A DNA stretch of 64,000 nt, taken from positions 1-64,000 of the forward strand of contig JAXLXY010000002.1 in NCBI GenBank assembly GCA_046327715.1, written 5' to 3'. The DNA is from JADJOM01 sp046327715. GTDB lineage: Bacteria > Gemmatimonadota > Gemmatimonadetes > Gemmatimonadales > GWC2-71-9. Below the pieces are notes generated by a model. The model saw only the letters and a program-made list of their open reading frames with translations, was not told the DNA's origin and made no database searches. Positions 44,785 through 52,780 of this stretch are shown in pieces (within the stretch, counting starts at the first letter, position 1; each line of letters begins with the position of its first letter). Made by a program: the position numbers and the translations under genes.

Positions 44785-45723
44785 CTAGTGGTGGTGGCCG
44801 GCGTGGGCGCCGTGGTCGTGGGGGTCGGCGCCCACGGTCTCGAGGCACCCGTCACAAGTCTCGAGCTGGATCGTCACATGGCCGATCCCCAGACTCCCCA
44901 GGGCGGCCCGAAGTCCTTCCAGCACTTCAGGATGCCGCCCCAGGTCGGGCACCATGGCGTGGCCGCTCATGGCCACCATGCCGCTGGTCACGGTCCAGAC
45001 GTGCAGGTCGTGCACCGCCGCCACGCCCGGGACGGCCAGCATCCGTCGTTCCACCTCGGGCATGGCGATGTGCCGCGGCACCGCCTCCAGCAGCACGTCC
45101 GTACTCTCCCGCACCAGCCGCCACGCGCCCACCAGGATCAGCAGCGAGAGGACGATCGACACCACCGGATCGGCCGCGGTCCACCCGGTCAGGAGCACGA
45201 TCCCGGCGGCCGCCACCGCGCCGACCGAGCCCAGCAGGTCGCCGAGGATGTGCAGGTAGGCGCCCCGGGTATTGAGGTGGCCGTCGTGATGGCCGTGCAG
45301 CATCCAGAGCGACACCCCGTTGACCACCAGGCCGGCCAGCGCCACGCCGAGGAAGAGGCCGCCCTGGATCGGCTCCGGCCGCCGCAGTCGGCCCACGGCC
45401 TCGACCACCACCAGCGCGGCGATCCCGAAGAGCAGCGCGCCGTTGACCAGCGCCGCCAGGATCTCCCAGCGGAGATACCCGTAGGTCTTGGTGGCGCTGG
45501 CCGGTCGCCGCGCGATCCACGCGGTGAGCAGCGTCAGGCCCAGCGCCCCGACGTCCGTCAGCATGTGACCGGCATCGGCCAGCAGCGCCAGGGACCCCGA
45601 CACCCAGCCGCCGACCGCCTCGACCACCATGAACAGGGCGGTGAGCGCGAAGACGCCGACGAGCCGGCCGATCGGCGGGCCGGCCGACCGGCGGTCCACG
45701 TGGGCGCAAGGCGGGGAAACCAT
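44785..45723 (-). CDS. Cation diffusion facilitator, CzcD-like zinc exporter
   Basis: 312 aa. Six membrane helices with the CDF metal site LLADAGHMLTDVGALGL (helix 2) and HILGDLLGSVGAV (helix 5), a cytoplasmic domain (LAVPGVAAVHDLHVWTVTSG) and a His-rich C-terminus (HDHGAHAGHHH). Exports Zn2+, perhaps Cd2+ or Co2+, in exchange for protons. No Shine-Dalgarno; a TATTAT box stands 6 bases before the ATG, so the transcript is likely leaderless. Downstream of hisD by 54 bases. Confidence 0.93.
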   Translation of the reverse strand: MVSPPCAHVDRRSAGPPIGRLVGVFALTALFMVVEAVGGWVSGSLALLADAGHMLTDVGALGLTLLTAWIARRPASATKTYGYLRWEILAALVNGALLFGIAALVVVEAVGRLRRPEPIQGGLFLGVALAGLVVNGVSLWMLHGHHDGHLNTRGAYLHILGDLLGSVGAVAAAGIVLLTGWTAADPVVSIVLSLLILVGAWRLVRESTDVLLEAVPRHIAMPEVERRMLAVPGVAAVHDLHVWTVTSGMVAMSGHAMVPDLGRHPEVLEGLRAALGSLGIGHVTIQLETCDGCLETVGADPHDHGAHAGHHH

Positions 45724-45729
45724 GGGGGG

Positions 45730-45735
45730 ATAATA
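45730..45735 (-). promoter_or_regulatory. Putative -10 box of the CDF gene (leaderless)
   Basis: TATTAT, one base from consensus, ending 6 bases before the ATG on the minus strand; no ribosome-binding site between. Confidence 0.55.
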
Positions 45736-45777
45736 CCGCCGCGGGGAGACCCGCGGCGAGCGTCGGCCGGCGCGCCC

Positions 45778-47052
45778 CTACTCGACCCGGATCCGCACCG
45801 CTTCGGCGTGGCCGTAGAGCCCCTCGGCCTCGGCCAGCGCGATGATCCGGGCCGCGTCGTTGTACAGTCGGTCGCGGGTGTAGTGGATCAGGCTCTGCCG
45901 CCGCACGAAGTCGTAGACCCCAAGGGGGGAGGCGTGCCGCGCGGTGCCGCTGGTGGGCAGCACGTGGCTCGGGCCCGCCAGGTAGTCGCCGACCGGCTCG
46001 GGAGTATCGTCGCCCAGGAAGATGGCGCCGGCGTGGCGGATGCCTGCGGCGACCCCCTCGGGATCGCGGGTGACGATCTCGAGGTGCTCGGGCGCCCGCA
46101 GGTTGGCCACCGTCACCGCGTCGGCGAGGGTGGGCACCCAGATCACCAGCCCGTTGCGCGACAGCGAGGCGCGGGCCACCGCGGCCCGCGGGTTCCTGGC
46201 CAGATGCCGCTCCAGCGCCATCGGCAGCTGGTCGGCCAGCTGGAGGTCGGTGGTCACGCACCAGGCGCTGGCGTCCTCGTCGTGCTCCGCCTGCGCGATC
46301 AGGTCGGCCGCCACCCGGTCGGCCCGCGCCGTGGAGTCCGCGATGATCACCACCTCCGTGGGGCCCGCGATCATGTCGATCCCCACCGGTCCGGCCACCT
46401 GCCGCTTGGCTTCCGCCACCCACTTGTTCCCGGGACCCACGATCTTGTCCACCCGGGGGATCGTGGCGGTGCCGAAGGCCAGGGCGCCGATGGCCTGCGC
46501 CCCGCCGACCCGGAACAGCCGGTTGATCCCGGCCAGCGCGCAGGCGGCGAGCACCGCGTCGGTGATGCCCTGGGGTGGCGTCACGGCGATGATCTCCTCC
46601 ACCCCGGCCACCACCGCGGGCACCGCGTTCATGATGACGCTCGAGGGGTACGCCGCCTTGCCGCCGGGGACGTACAGCCCCACCCGGTCGAGCGGCACCA
46701 CCCGCATGCCCAGGATGGTGCCGTCCTCCTCGAGCAGGGTGAAGCCCTGGTCCCGCTGCCGCCGGTGATAGTCCCGCACCCGCTGCACCGCGGTCTCCAG
46801 CGCCTCCCGCAGTTCGTGGTCGATGCGGTCGAGCGCGGCCTCCCACTCCGCCCGCGGCAGCTCCCACGCCTCGGGGGCCAGGTCCATGCCGTCCAGGCTC
46901 CGGGTCCAGTGCCGGACCGCGACATCCCCGCGGGTGGCCACGTCGGCGAGGATCCCGGCCACGCCGTCCCGTGTGGCGGTGTCGAGGACGGACGGCTTGG
47001 GCAGGAACGGATCGAGCAGGTCGAACGGCGGGACGGCAATCTGGCGGATCAT
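45778..47052 (-). CDS. hisD: Histidinol dehydrogenase
   Basis: 424 aa, full length. Oxidises L-histidinol to L-histidine in two NAD steps with zinc. Signatures: VGLYVPGGKAAYPSSVIMNA, RVGGAQAIGALAFGT, KIVGPGNKWVAEAKR, LIAQAEHDEDA with catalytic/ligand His, and YLAGPSHVLPTSGTAR. The ATG has GAGGG 6 bases upstream; upstream in-frame codons belong to the divergent region and CorC gene. Divergent from the CorC gene with only 46 bases between, beyond which hisZ and hisG lie on the other strand, so this is a split his locus. Confidence 0.97.
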   Translation of the reverse strand: MIRQIAVPPFDLLDPFLPKPSVLDTATRDGVAGILADVATRGDVAVRHWTRSLDGMDLAPEAWELPRAEWEAALDRIDHELREALETAVQRVRDYHRRQRDQGFTLLEEDGTILGMRVVPLDRVGLYVPGGKAAYPSSVIMNAVPAVVAGVEEIIAVTPPQGITDAVLAACALAGINRLFRVGGAQAIGALAFGTATIPRVDKIVGPGNKWVAEAKRQVAGPVGIDMIAGPTEVVIIADSTARADRVAADLIAQAEHDEDASAWCVTTDLQLADQLPMALERHLARNPRAAVARASLSRNGLVIWVPTLADAVTVANLRAPEHLEIVTRDPEGVAAGIRHAGAIFLGDDTPEPVGDYLAGPSHVLPTSGTARHASPLGVYDFVRRQSLIHYTRDRLYNDAARIIALAEAEGLYGHAEAVRIRVE

Positions 47053-47084
47053 GCGTTGCCCTCGCGGGCCGGGAAGGAGGACGC

Positions 47085-47090
47085 TAGTGT
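47085..47090 (+). promoter_or_regulatory. Possible -10 box of the CorC-like gene (leaderless)
   Basis: TAGTGT ending 8 bases before the ATG; the nearest Shine-Dalgarno-like GGAGG is too far (about 20 bases) to serve. Confidence 0.35.
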
Positions 47091-47098
47091 TACGGCCT

Positions 47099-48472
47099 AT
47101 GGAGCCGTCCGAAAGTAGTCTGGTGGCCGGGAAACTGGTGGCCGTCCTGGCCCTGGTGGCGCTCAACGCCTTCTTCGTGGCGGCCGAGTTCGCCCTGGTC
47201 GGGGCCCGCCGCACCCGGCTGGAGGAGATGACCCAGCGGGGCAACCGGCAGGCCGGCCTTGCCCTGCGCGCCGTAAAATCGCTGGACCGCTACATCTCCG
47301 CCACCCAGCTGGGCATCACCCTCGCCTCACTGGGCCTGGGCTGGGTGGGCGAGCCGGCGCTGTCCGGCCTGATCCAGCGCGCGCTGGTCTGGCTCCCCGG
47401 CAACCTCGAGATGGTGGCGAGCCACGCCCTGGCCATCGCGCTCGCGTTCACCATCATCACCACCCTGCACATCATCCTGGGCGAGCTGGTGCCCAAGGCG
47501 CTGGCCCTGCTCTACCCCGAGCGGATCAGCGCCTGGGTGGCCGGCCCGCTGATCGGCTTTGCCTGGGTGATGGCGCTGCCGATCGCCATGCTCAACGGCA
47601 CCGCCAACTGGCTGCTCCGCCTGATGAACATCCGGCCCCCCGGCGAGCACGAGCGGCTCCACTCCCCGGAGGAGATCCGGATGCTGGTGGAGCAGAGCGA
47701 GGAGGGGGGCAGCCTGGGCAAGGAGGACGCCCGCCTGCTCGAGGGGGTCTTCGAGTTCTCGGAGAAGACGGCGCAGGAGGTGATGACCCCGCGCACCCAG
47801 ATGGTGGCGCTGGAGCGCGAGCTGACCGTCGAAGCCGCCGCCGACGTCGTGGCCGAGGCGCGCCGCTCGCGCTACCCGGTCTACGGCGAGTCGCTGGACG
47901 ACATCGTGGGCGTGGTCCACGCCAAGGACATCCTCACGGCGGTGCGGCAGCAGCCCGGCTCGCTGATCGGCGCGGTGATGCGGCCGCCGCTCTTCGTGCC
48001 CGGCACCCGCGAGGTGGAGGACGTCCTGGCCGACATGAAGCGGCTCAAGGTGCACCTGGCCATGGTCCTCGATGAGTACGGCGGCACCGCGGGCCTGGTC
48101 ACCATGGAAGACCTGCTCGAGGAGATCGTCGGCGACATCTTCGATGAGTACGACCGCCTCGACCGCCCCAAGGCCGCGCCCGAAGGCGCCCCGCTCCTCG
48201 ATGGCAGCCTGGCCATCTCCGACTTCAATGCCGACCACGAGCTGCAGCTCGACGACACCGACTACACCACGGTCGGGGGCTACCTCTTCGGGCAGATCGG
48301 CCGGCTCCCCAAGCCCGGCGACCGGGTGACCGTGGGCAAGGACGCCTTCGAGATCGCCGAGATGGAGGGGCGCCGGGTCAAGTCGGTGCGCTTCCACCTC
48401 GGCGGCGGGGTCGTGGCTGGGCCGCCCACCGGCGAGGTGCCGTCGGTCTCCCCGCCGCGCCCCGTCCGCTAG
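47099..48472 (+). CDS. CNNM/CorC (HlyC)-family transporter-associated membrane protein
   Basis: 457 aa. N-terminal CNNM/DUF21 membrane domain (four helices; ALNAFFVAAEFALVGARRTR), two CBS domains (VMTPRTQMVALERE; VMRPPLFVPGTREVEDVLAD) with EYGGTAGLVTMEDLLEEIVG, and the C-terminal CorC_HlyC domain (YTTVGGYLFGQIGRLPKPGD). Implicated in Mg2+/Co2+ efflux or homeostasis, with nucleotide sensing by CBS. Followed after 43 bases by hisZ, which has its own TAnnnT box. Confidence 0.93.
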   Translation: MEPSESSLVAGKLVAVLALVALNAFFVAAEFALVGARRTRLEEMTQRGNRQAGLALRAVKSLDRYISATQLGITLASLGLGWVGEPALSGLIQRALVWLPGNLEMVASHALAIALAFTIITTLHIILGELVPKALALLYPERISAWVAGPLIGFAWVMALPIAMLNGTANWLLRLMNIRPPGEHERLHSPEEIRMLVEQSEEGGSLGKEDARLLEGVFEFSEKTAQEVMTPRTQMVALERELTVEAAADVVAEARRSRYPVYGESLDDIVGVVHAKDILTAVRQQPGSLIGAVMRPPLFVPGTREVEDVLADMKRLKVHLAMVLDEYGGTAGLVTMEDLLEEIVGDIFDEYDRLDRPKAAPEGAPLLDGSLAISDFNADHELQLDDTDYTTVGGYLFGQIGRLPKPGDRVTVGKDAFEIAEMEGRRVKSVRFHLGGGVVAGPPTGEVPSVSPPRPVR

Positions 48473-48502
48473 ACCCCCGTGGCGGGGGCGCCCGCCCGCG
48501 CT

Positions 48503-48508
48503 TACACT
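48503..48508 (+). promoter_or_regulatory. Putative -10 box of hisZ-hisG (leaderless)
   Basis: TACACT ending 7 bases before the hisZ ATG; no Shine-Dalgarno in between. Confidence 0.45.
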
Positions 48509-48515
48509 CCCGCCC

Positions 48516-49475
48516 ATGCCCCGCTCCATCGCGCCGATTCCCCCTGGCGCCCTCGACCTCACCGGTCCGGCCGCGCTCACCCGCCGCCGGCTGCAGCGCA
48601 CCACCCTGGACCTGCTGGAGCAGCGCGGATACCAGGAGCTGCTGCCCCCGACCTTCGAGTACGAGGAGGTCTTCCTCCGGGCCGGGGGGCCGGGCGTGGC
48701 CGACCGCCTGCTCCGCTTCACCGACCGGGACGGCCGCATCCTGGCCCTCCGCTACGACTTCACCGCGAGCCTGGCCCGCGTGGCCGCCACCACCCTTCGC
48801 GAGGCCCCGCTGCCGCTCCGGCTCTCCTACAGCGGCAAGGTGTTCCGGCAGGAGCCCGACCGCGGCGGCCGCCCCCGCGAGACGCTGCAGGCCGGCGCCG
48901 AGCTGCTGGGCCAGCCCGACCTCGCGGCCGACGTGGAGGTTGTCCGCCTGACATTGGACCTGGCCCGCCAGCTCGGCCTCCGGGACTTCCAGCTCAACCT
49001 GGGTCACGTCGGGGTGCTGGCACCCGGCCTGTCGGCGCTCGAGCCCGCCGACCGGGCGGAGGTCCGCCGCTGGATCGACCGCAAGGACCGCGGCAGCCTC
49101 ACCCGCGGCCTCGCGGGGCGCCCCGCGGAGGCGGCACGGCTCGCCGAACTCGCCTTCGTGATCGGCCGCCGGCCGGCGCTCGATGCCGCGCTCGCCGCCG
49201 CCACGCCGGCGGTGCGCCCTGGGCTCGAGCACCTCTGTCGCCTGGACGACGCCCTGACCGCCGCGGAGCGGGCCCACGTGGTCTTCGACCTGGGGGAGGT
49301 CCGCGGGCTCGAGTACTACACCGGCATCCAGTTCGAGCTCTACACCGCCGGCGCCGGGCGCGCCGCCGGGGCAGGCGGCCGCTATGACGAGCTCATGGGC
49401 CGCTTCGGCGCGCCGATGCCCGCGGTGGGGGTCTCGCTCGACCTCGACACCATCGCCGAGGCGGGGATCGCATGA
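48516..49475 (+). CDS. hisZ: ATP phosphoribosyltransferase regulatory subunit HisZ
   Basis: 319 aa. A histidyl-tRNA-synthetase paralogue lacking the anticodon domain: LPPTFEYEEVFLRA, LRYDFTASLARVAAT (motif 2 region), YSGKVFRQEPDRGGRPRETL, GLEYYTGIQFELYT and AGGRYDELMGRFG. It joins short-form HisG in an octameric complex and confers histidine feedback inhibition on the first step of histidine synthesis. Overlaps hisG (ATGA), in keeping with one-to-one assembly. Confidence 0.93.
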   Translation: MPRSIAPIPPGALDLTGPAALTRRRLQRTTLDLLEQRGYQELLPPTFEYEEVFLRAGGPGVADRLLRFTDRDGRILALRYDFTASLARVAATTLREAPLPLRLSYSGKVFRQEPDRGGRPRETLQAGAELLGQPDLAADVEVVRLTLDLARQLGLRDFQLNLGHVGVLAPGLSALEPADRAEVRRWIDRKDRGSLTRGLAGRPAEAARLAELAFVIGRRPALDAALAAATPAVRPGLEHLCRLDDALTAAERAHVVFDLGEVRGLEYYTGIQFELYTAGAGRAAGAGGRYDELMGRFGAPMPAVGVSLDLDTIAEAGIA

Positions 49476-50092
49476 GCGCCCCGCTCCGGATCGCGCTCGC
49501 CAAGGGGCGGCTGTACGACGACGCGGTGGCGCGCTTCGCCCGCGCCGGGATCGTCATCGACCCGGCGCCCGGCCGGCGGCTGCTCATTCCCTCCAGCGAT
49601 CCGACGGTGGAGTTCCTGGTGGTGAAGCCGTCGGACGTGGCGGTCTACGTGGAGAGCGGCGCCGCCGACCTCGGGGTGACCGGCACCGACGTGCTGCGGG
49701 AATCCGATGCCGACGTGCTGGAGCCGCTCGAGCTGGGCTTCGGCGCCTGCCGCCTCGTGGTGGCCAGCCCCGCCGACCACCCCTTCCCCGCCCTCCCCGG
49801 CGGCAAGACCGCGCGGGTGGCCACCAAGTACCCCAACCTCGCCTGGCGGCACTTTGCGCAGGCGGGCAGGCCGGTGGAGATCATCACGGTGCAGGGGTCG
49901 GTCGAGGTGGCGCCGCTGCTGGGCCTGGCCCACTGGATCGTGGACCTGGTGGACACCGGCAATACGCTGCGGGCCAACGGGCTGGCGGAACGGGAGACAA
50001 TCCTGCAGGTGGGGGCGGTGCTGGTGGCCAACCGGGCGAGTCAGAAGCTCAAGCTGGAGCAGCACCTGCAGATCATGGCGCGGCTGGGCTGA
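49472..50092 (+). CDS. hisG: ATP phosphoribosyltransferase, short form
   Basis: 206 aa, the HisZ-dependent short form without the C-terminal regulatory domain. IALAKGRLYDDAVARFARAG, GVTGTDVLRESDADV, RVATKYPNLA and the PRPP loop region GSVEVAPLLGLAHWIVDLVD are diagnostic. Catalyses ATP + PRPP to phosphoribosyl-ATP, the committed step of histidine synthesis. Its 3' end overlaps the convergent membrane glycosyltransferase gene by 20 bases, with no room for a terminator. Confidence 0.96.
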   Translation: MSAPLRIALAKGRLYDDAVARFARAGIVIDPAPGRRLLIPSSDPTVEFLVVKPSDVAVYVESGAADLGVTGTDVLRESDADVLEPLELGFGACRLVVASPADHPFPALPGGKTARVATKYPNLAWRHFAQAGRPVEIITVQGSVEVAPLLGLAHWIVDLVDTGNTLRANGLAERETILQVGAVLVANRASQKLKLEQHLQIMARLG

Positions 50093-51764
50093 GCGGCGCA
50101 GCCGCCGCGAAGCTCCAGCGCATCAGGACCGCGCCCGGCCGCTCCTCGCGCAGGAGGCGCGTCCCGCCCCGCCGCGTCAGCGCCGAGTCGAGCTGGGCCG
50201 GCACCATCGGCTGGAACGAGCTCAGCAGCACCCACGCCTCCGGCCCGCCGGCCTCATGCAGCCGGCGGGCCTCGTTGTCGGCCCAGCCCGGGTCGGGCGC
50301 CGGCGAGGGGATCCCGAGCGAGTCGGGCCCGGTGCCCGTGGGGACACCCACGAGTTCGGTCCAGTCCCCGACGGCGTACCGCAGCGAATCGCCTTCCATC
50401 GCGACGGCGCGCCCCCGGCTCGGCGCGTTGCGGAAGGCCGGGCCCGTGGAGCTCACCAGGGCGATCCGCCCCCGCACCCGGGCCAGGTCGGGGGAGCGCC
50501 AGTCGGTGGTGTAGAACAGCCAGGCGGGGATGCCGCGCCCGAAGACGTAGATCGCGGCGCCCGGCGCATGCTCCCGCCGGAAGCGCTCCACCAGCGGCCG
50601 GGTGGCTTCCCGTTCAAGGGGCTCCGCGATCTGGCGCGCCGCGTCGAGCCCCGGCAGGAACGCGAGCGCCACCCCGGCAGCCGCCAGCCAGGCCACGGGC
50701 CACCGTCGCGTGAGCCACACCGTGACGGCCTCGGCGCCCGCCGCGATTAATAGCGCCAGCCCCGGCACCGCGAAGAGCAGGAGCCGCGGCGCCACCGGGT
50801 AGGCGCGGATCACCGAGGCCGCCACCGCGCCGAGCACCGGGACCAGCAGCAGCGCCACCGCCCAGGCGCCCCGGCCCCGGGCCAGGGTCCACGCGCCGAG
50901 ACCCAGCGGGAGCACCAGCGCGCCCGCCACCACGGCCCGCCACCCGCCCCCCAGGGCGAGGAACCACGATTCCATCCCCTCCACCGTGGCGGTAACCACC
51001 TTGCCGCCGAGATCCGGCAGGGCGGGGCTCAGGAAGTAGGGGGTCCAGTAGCGCTGCATGTACGCGCTCCCCGAGGCGGCGCCGTACACCAGCAGGTACT
51101 CGGCGGCGAAGGCCCCGCCCCACAGCAGCGCCATCCCCCCGAGCCACGCGGGCGCGCCCGGCGCCCGGCGAACCTCCGGGGCCAGCACCAGCGCGGCGCC
51201 GACGCCCGCGAGCATGAACGGCGCGGTGGCGCTCGAGAGGGCCACTACCCCACCGACCAGCAGGAGCCCGGCCCACCGGCCGCGATCCCCCGGCCGCTCC
51301 ACCAGCCGTACGGTGAGCAGCGCCAGGACCGCGCCGGCGCAGGCGTCCACCCCGTACGGCTTCACCTCGTTGGCGTAGTAGATCAGCATCGGCGAGAATG
51401 ACACCAGCAGCACCGCGAGCGTGGCCGCCCCCGGCGTGAGCAGCCGGCGGGCCACGCACAGTGTCGCGACCAGCAGGCCCAGCCCGGCCAGGAGCGGCAC
51501 CAGCCGGAGTACCCGTTCGTCGGTCCCGCCCAGCACGGCGCAGAGGCGGACGGCCCAGAGGAAGGGCACCGGCGCGGTCTGGTCACTCTCCAGCGGCTGG
51601 AGCAGCCCACCGAACGAGCGGCCGAGGATGTTGCTGAGGAGCATGGCCTCGTCGAGCCACACCGGGCGCGCATGCAGGTACTGGCGGAGCCGGAGCAGCA
51701 CGCCGGCCGCCACCAGCGCCCATTGCAGCGCGCGCAGCGGGCGCGGGGTCTCGTCGCCGCTCAT
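50073..51764 (-). CDS. Multi-pass GT-C-type glycosyltransferase-like membrane protein (GT39/ArnT-related)
   Basis: 563 aa with about ten hydrophobic helices in the first 410 residues and a soluble periplasmic C-terminal domain. The first loop HARPVWLDEAMLLSNILG carries the acidic pair typical of dolichol/polyprenyl-phosphate-sugar-dependent GT-C enzymes, and SPMLIYYANEVKPYG resembles the family's second conserved loop. It probably transfers a sugar from a lipid carrier. The ATG overlaps the pdxA stop (ATGA) and the gene runs into hisG at its 3' end. Acceptor unknown. Confidence 0.82.
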   Translation of the reverse strand: MSGDETPRPLRALQWALVAAGVLLRLRQYLHARPVWLDEAMLLSNILGRSFGGLLQPLESDQTAPVPFLWAVRLCAVLGGTDERVLRLVPLLAGLGLLVATLCVARRLLTPGAATLAVLLVSFSPMLIYYANEVKPYGVDACAGAVLALLTVRLVERPGDRGRWAGLLLVGGVVALSSATAPFMLAGVGAALVLAPEVRRAPGAPAWLGGMALLWGGAFAAEYLLVYGAASGSAYMQRYWTPYFLSPALPDLGGKVVTATVEGMESWFLALGGGWRAVVAGALVLPLGLGAWTLARGRGAWAVALLLVPVLGAVAASVIRAYPVAPRLLLFAVPGLALLIAAGAEAVTVWLTRRWPVAWLAAAGVALAFLPGLDAARQIAEPLEREATRPLVERFRREHAPGAAIYVFGRGIPAWLFYTTDWRSPDLARVRGRIALVSSTGPAFRNAPSRGRAVAMEGDSLRYAVGDWTELVGVPTGTGPDSLGIPSPAPDPGWADNEARRLHEAGGPEAWVLLSSFQPMVPAQLDSALTRRGGTRLLREERPGAVLMRWSFAAAAPLSPAAP

Positions 51765-52702
51765 GCGGTCGCCCGACGCCGGATCGTGGCCAGGTGCGCC
51801 GCCAGTTCCAGCGCCTGGCGCATGCTGCCGGGGTCGGCGGCGCCGGTGCCCGCGATGTCGAAGGCCGTGCCATGGTCGGGCGAGGTGCGCGGGAACGGGA
51901 GCCCCAGCGTGATGTTCACGCCGCGCCCGAAGGCCGCGACCTTGATGGCGGTCATGCCCACGTCGTGGTAGGGTGCCAGCACCGCGTCGAATTCGCCGCG
52001 CATGGCGCGCACGAACACGGTGTCCGCCGGCAGCGGGCCCGTGGCGCCGAGCGCCGCCACCGCGGGCGCCAGCACGCGCGCCTCCTCGTCGCCGAACAGC
52101 CCGCCCTCGCCCGCGTGGGGATTGAGGGCGCACACGGCCAGCCGGGGGGCCGCGATCCCCCACCAGTCGGTCAGCGCGCGCGCGGTGACCCGCCCGGTGC
52201 GGACAATCCGGTCGGTGGTGACCAGCTGCGGCACCGACTTGAGCGGCACGTGGGTGGTGACCAGCACCACCCGCAACCGGTCGGCGGCGAGCATCATGGC
52301 GACGTCCACGTCTCCCGCCAGGTGCGCCAGCCACTCGGTGTGGCCGGGCCACTGGAAGCCCGCGAGGTTGAGCGCGTGCTTGTGGGCCGGCGCCGTGACG
52401 ATGCCGTCCACCTCGCCGGCGAGCGCCAGCCGCGCGGCCTGCTCCACGCCCAGCCCGGCGATGCGCCCGGCGCGCGCCGCGCGCGAGGGACCGGCCCGCG
52501 GTGACGCCACCCCCTCCCCCAGTCCCTCCTTCCAGCTCCCGACCACGAGGCGCCGCGCCGCGGGGATGGCGGCGACTTGCTCCTCGGCGCCGATCGCGAT
52601 GATCTCGGCGTCGAGGGGCGAGGCCAGGGCACGCGCGGTGATCTCCGGGCCGATGCCACGGGGATCGCCCAGGGTCACGGCCAGGCGGGGGAGGGATGGC
52701 AT
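51761..52702 (-). CDS. pdxA: 4-hydroxythreonine-4-phosphate dehydrogenase
   Basis: 313 aa. VTLGDPRGIGPEITARAL at the N-terminus, TAPAHKHALNLAGFQWPGHT with one metal His, NPHAGEGGLFGDEE and PYHDVGMTAIKVAAF with further metal/substrate residues. NAD-dependent, pyridoxal phosphate biosynthesis (DXP-dependent route). No Shine-Dalgarno; TACCTT lies 6 bases before the ATG. A strong hairpin separates it from the PPIase genes, so it likely starts its own two-gene unit with the GT-C gene. Confidence 0.95.
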   Translation of the reverse strand: MPSLPRLAVTLGDPRGIGPEITARALASPLDAEIIAIGAEEQVAAIPAARRLVVGSWKEGLGEGVASPRAGPSRAARAGRIAGLGVEQAARLALAGEVDGIVTAPAHKHALNLAGFQWPGHTEWLAHLAGDVDVAMMLAADRLRVVLVTTHVPLKSVPQLVTTDRIVRTGRVTARALTDWWGIAAPRLAVCALNPHAGEGGLFGDEEARVLAPAVAALGATGPLPADTVFVRAMRGEFDAVLAPYHDVGMTAIKVAAFGRGVNITLGLPFPRTSPDHGTAFDIAGTGAADPGSMRQALELAAHLATIRRRATA

Positions 52703-52708
52703 GCGGTG

Positions 52709-52714
52709 AAGGTA
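52709..52714 (-). promoter_or_regulatory. Possible -10 box of pdxA (leaderless)
   Basis: TACCTT ending 6 bases before the ATG on the minus strand, just downstream of the preceding operon's terminator. Confidence 0.4.
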
Positions 52715-52742
52715 GCGCGGGGCGGAAGGGGAGGAAACGGCG

Positions 52743-52767
52743 CGGGGCGCGCCGCCGGCGCGCCCCG
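52743..52767 (-). terminator. Terminator of the PPIase operon
   Basis: 11-bp perfect GC stem (52743-52753 with 52757-52767), 3-base loop, 14 bases after the stop at 52781. Confidence 0.7.
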
Positions 52768-52780
52768 CCCCACCCACGGG

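Noticed and set aside
44158..47118. 986-codon open frame on the + strand
   Set aside because: Lies opposite typA, the CDF gene and hisD, all clearly real; no recognisable motif.
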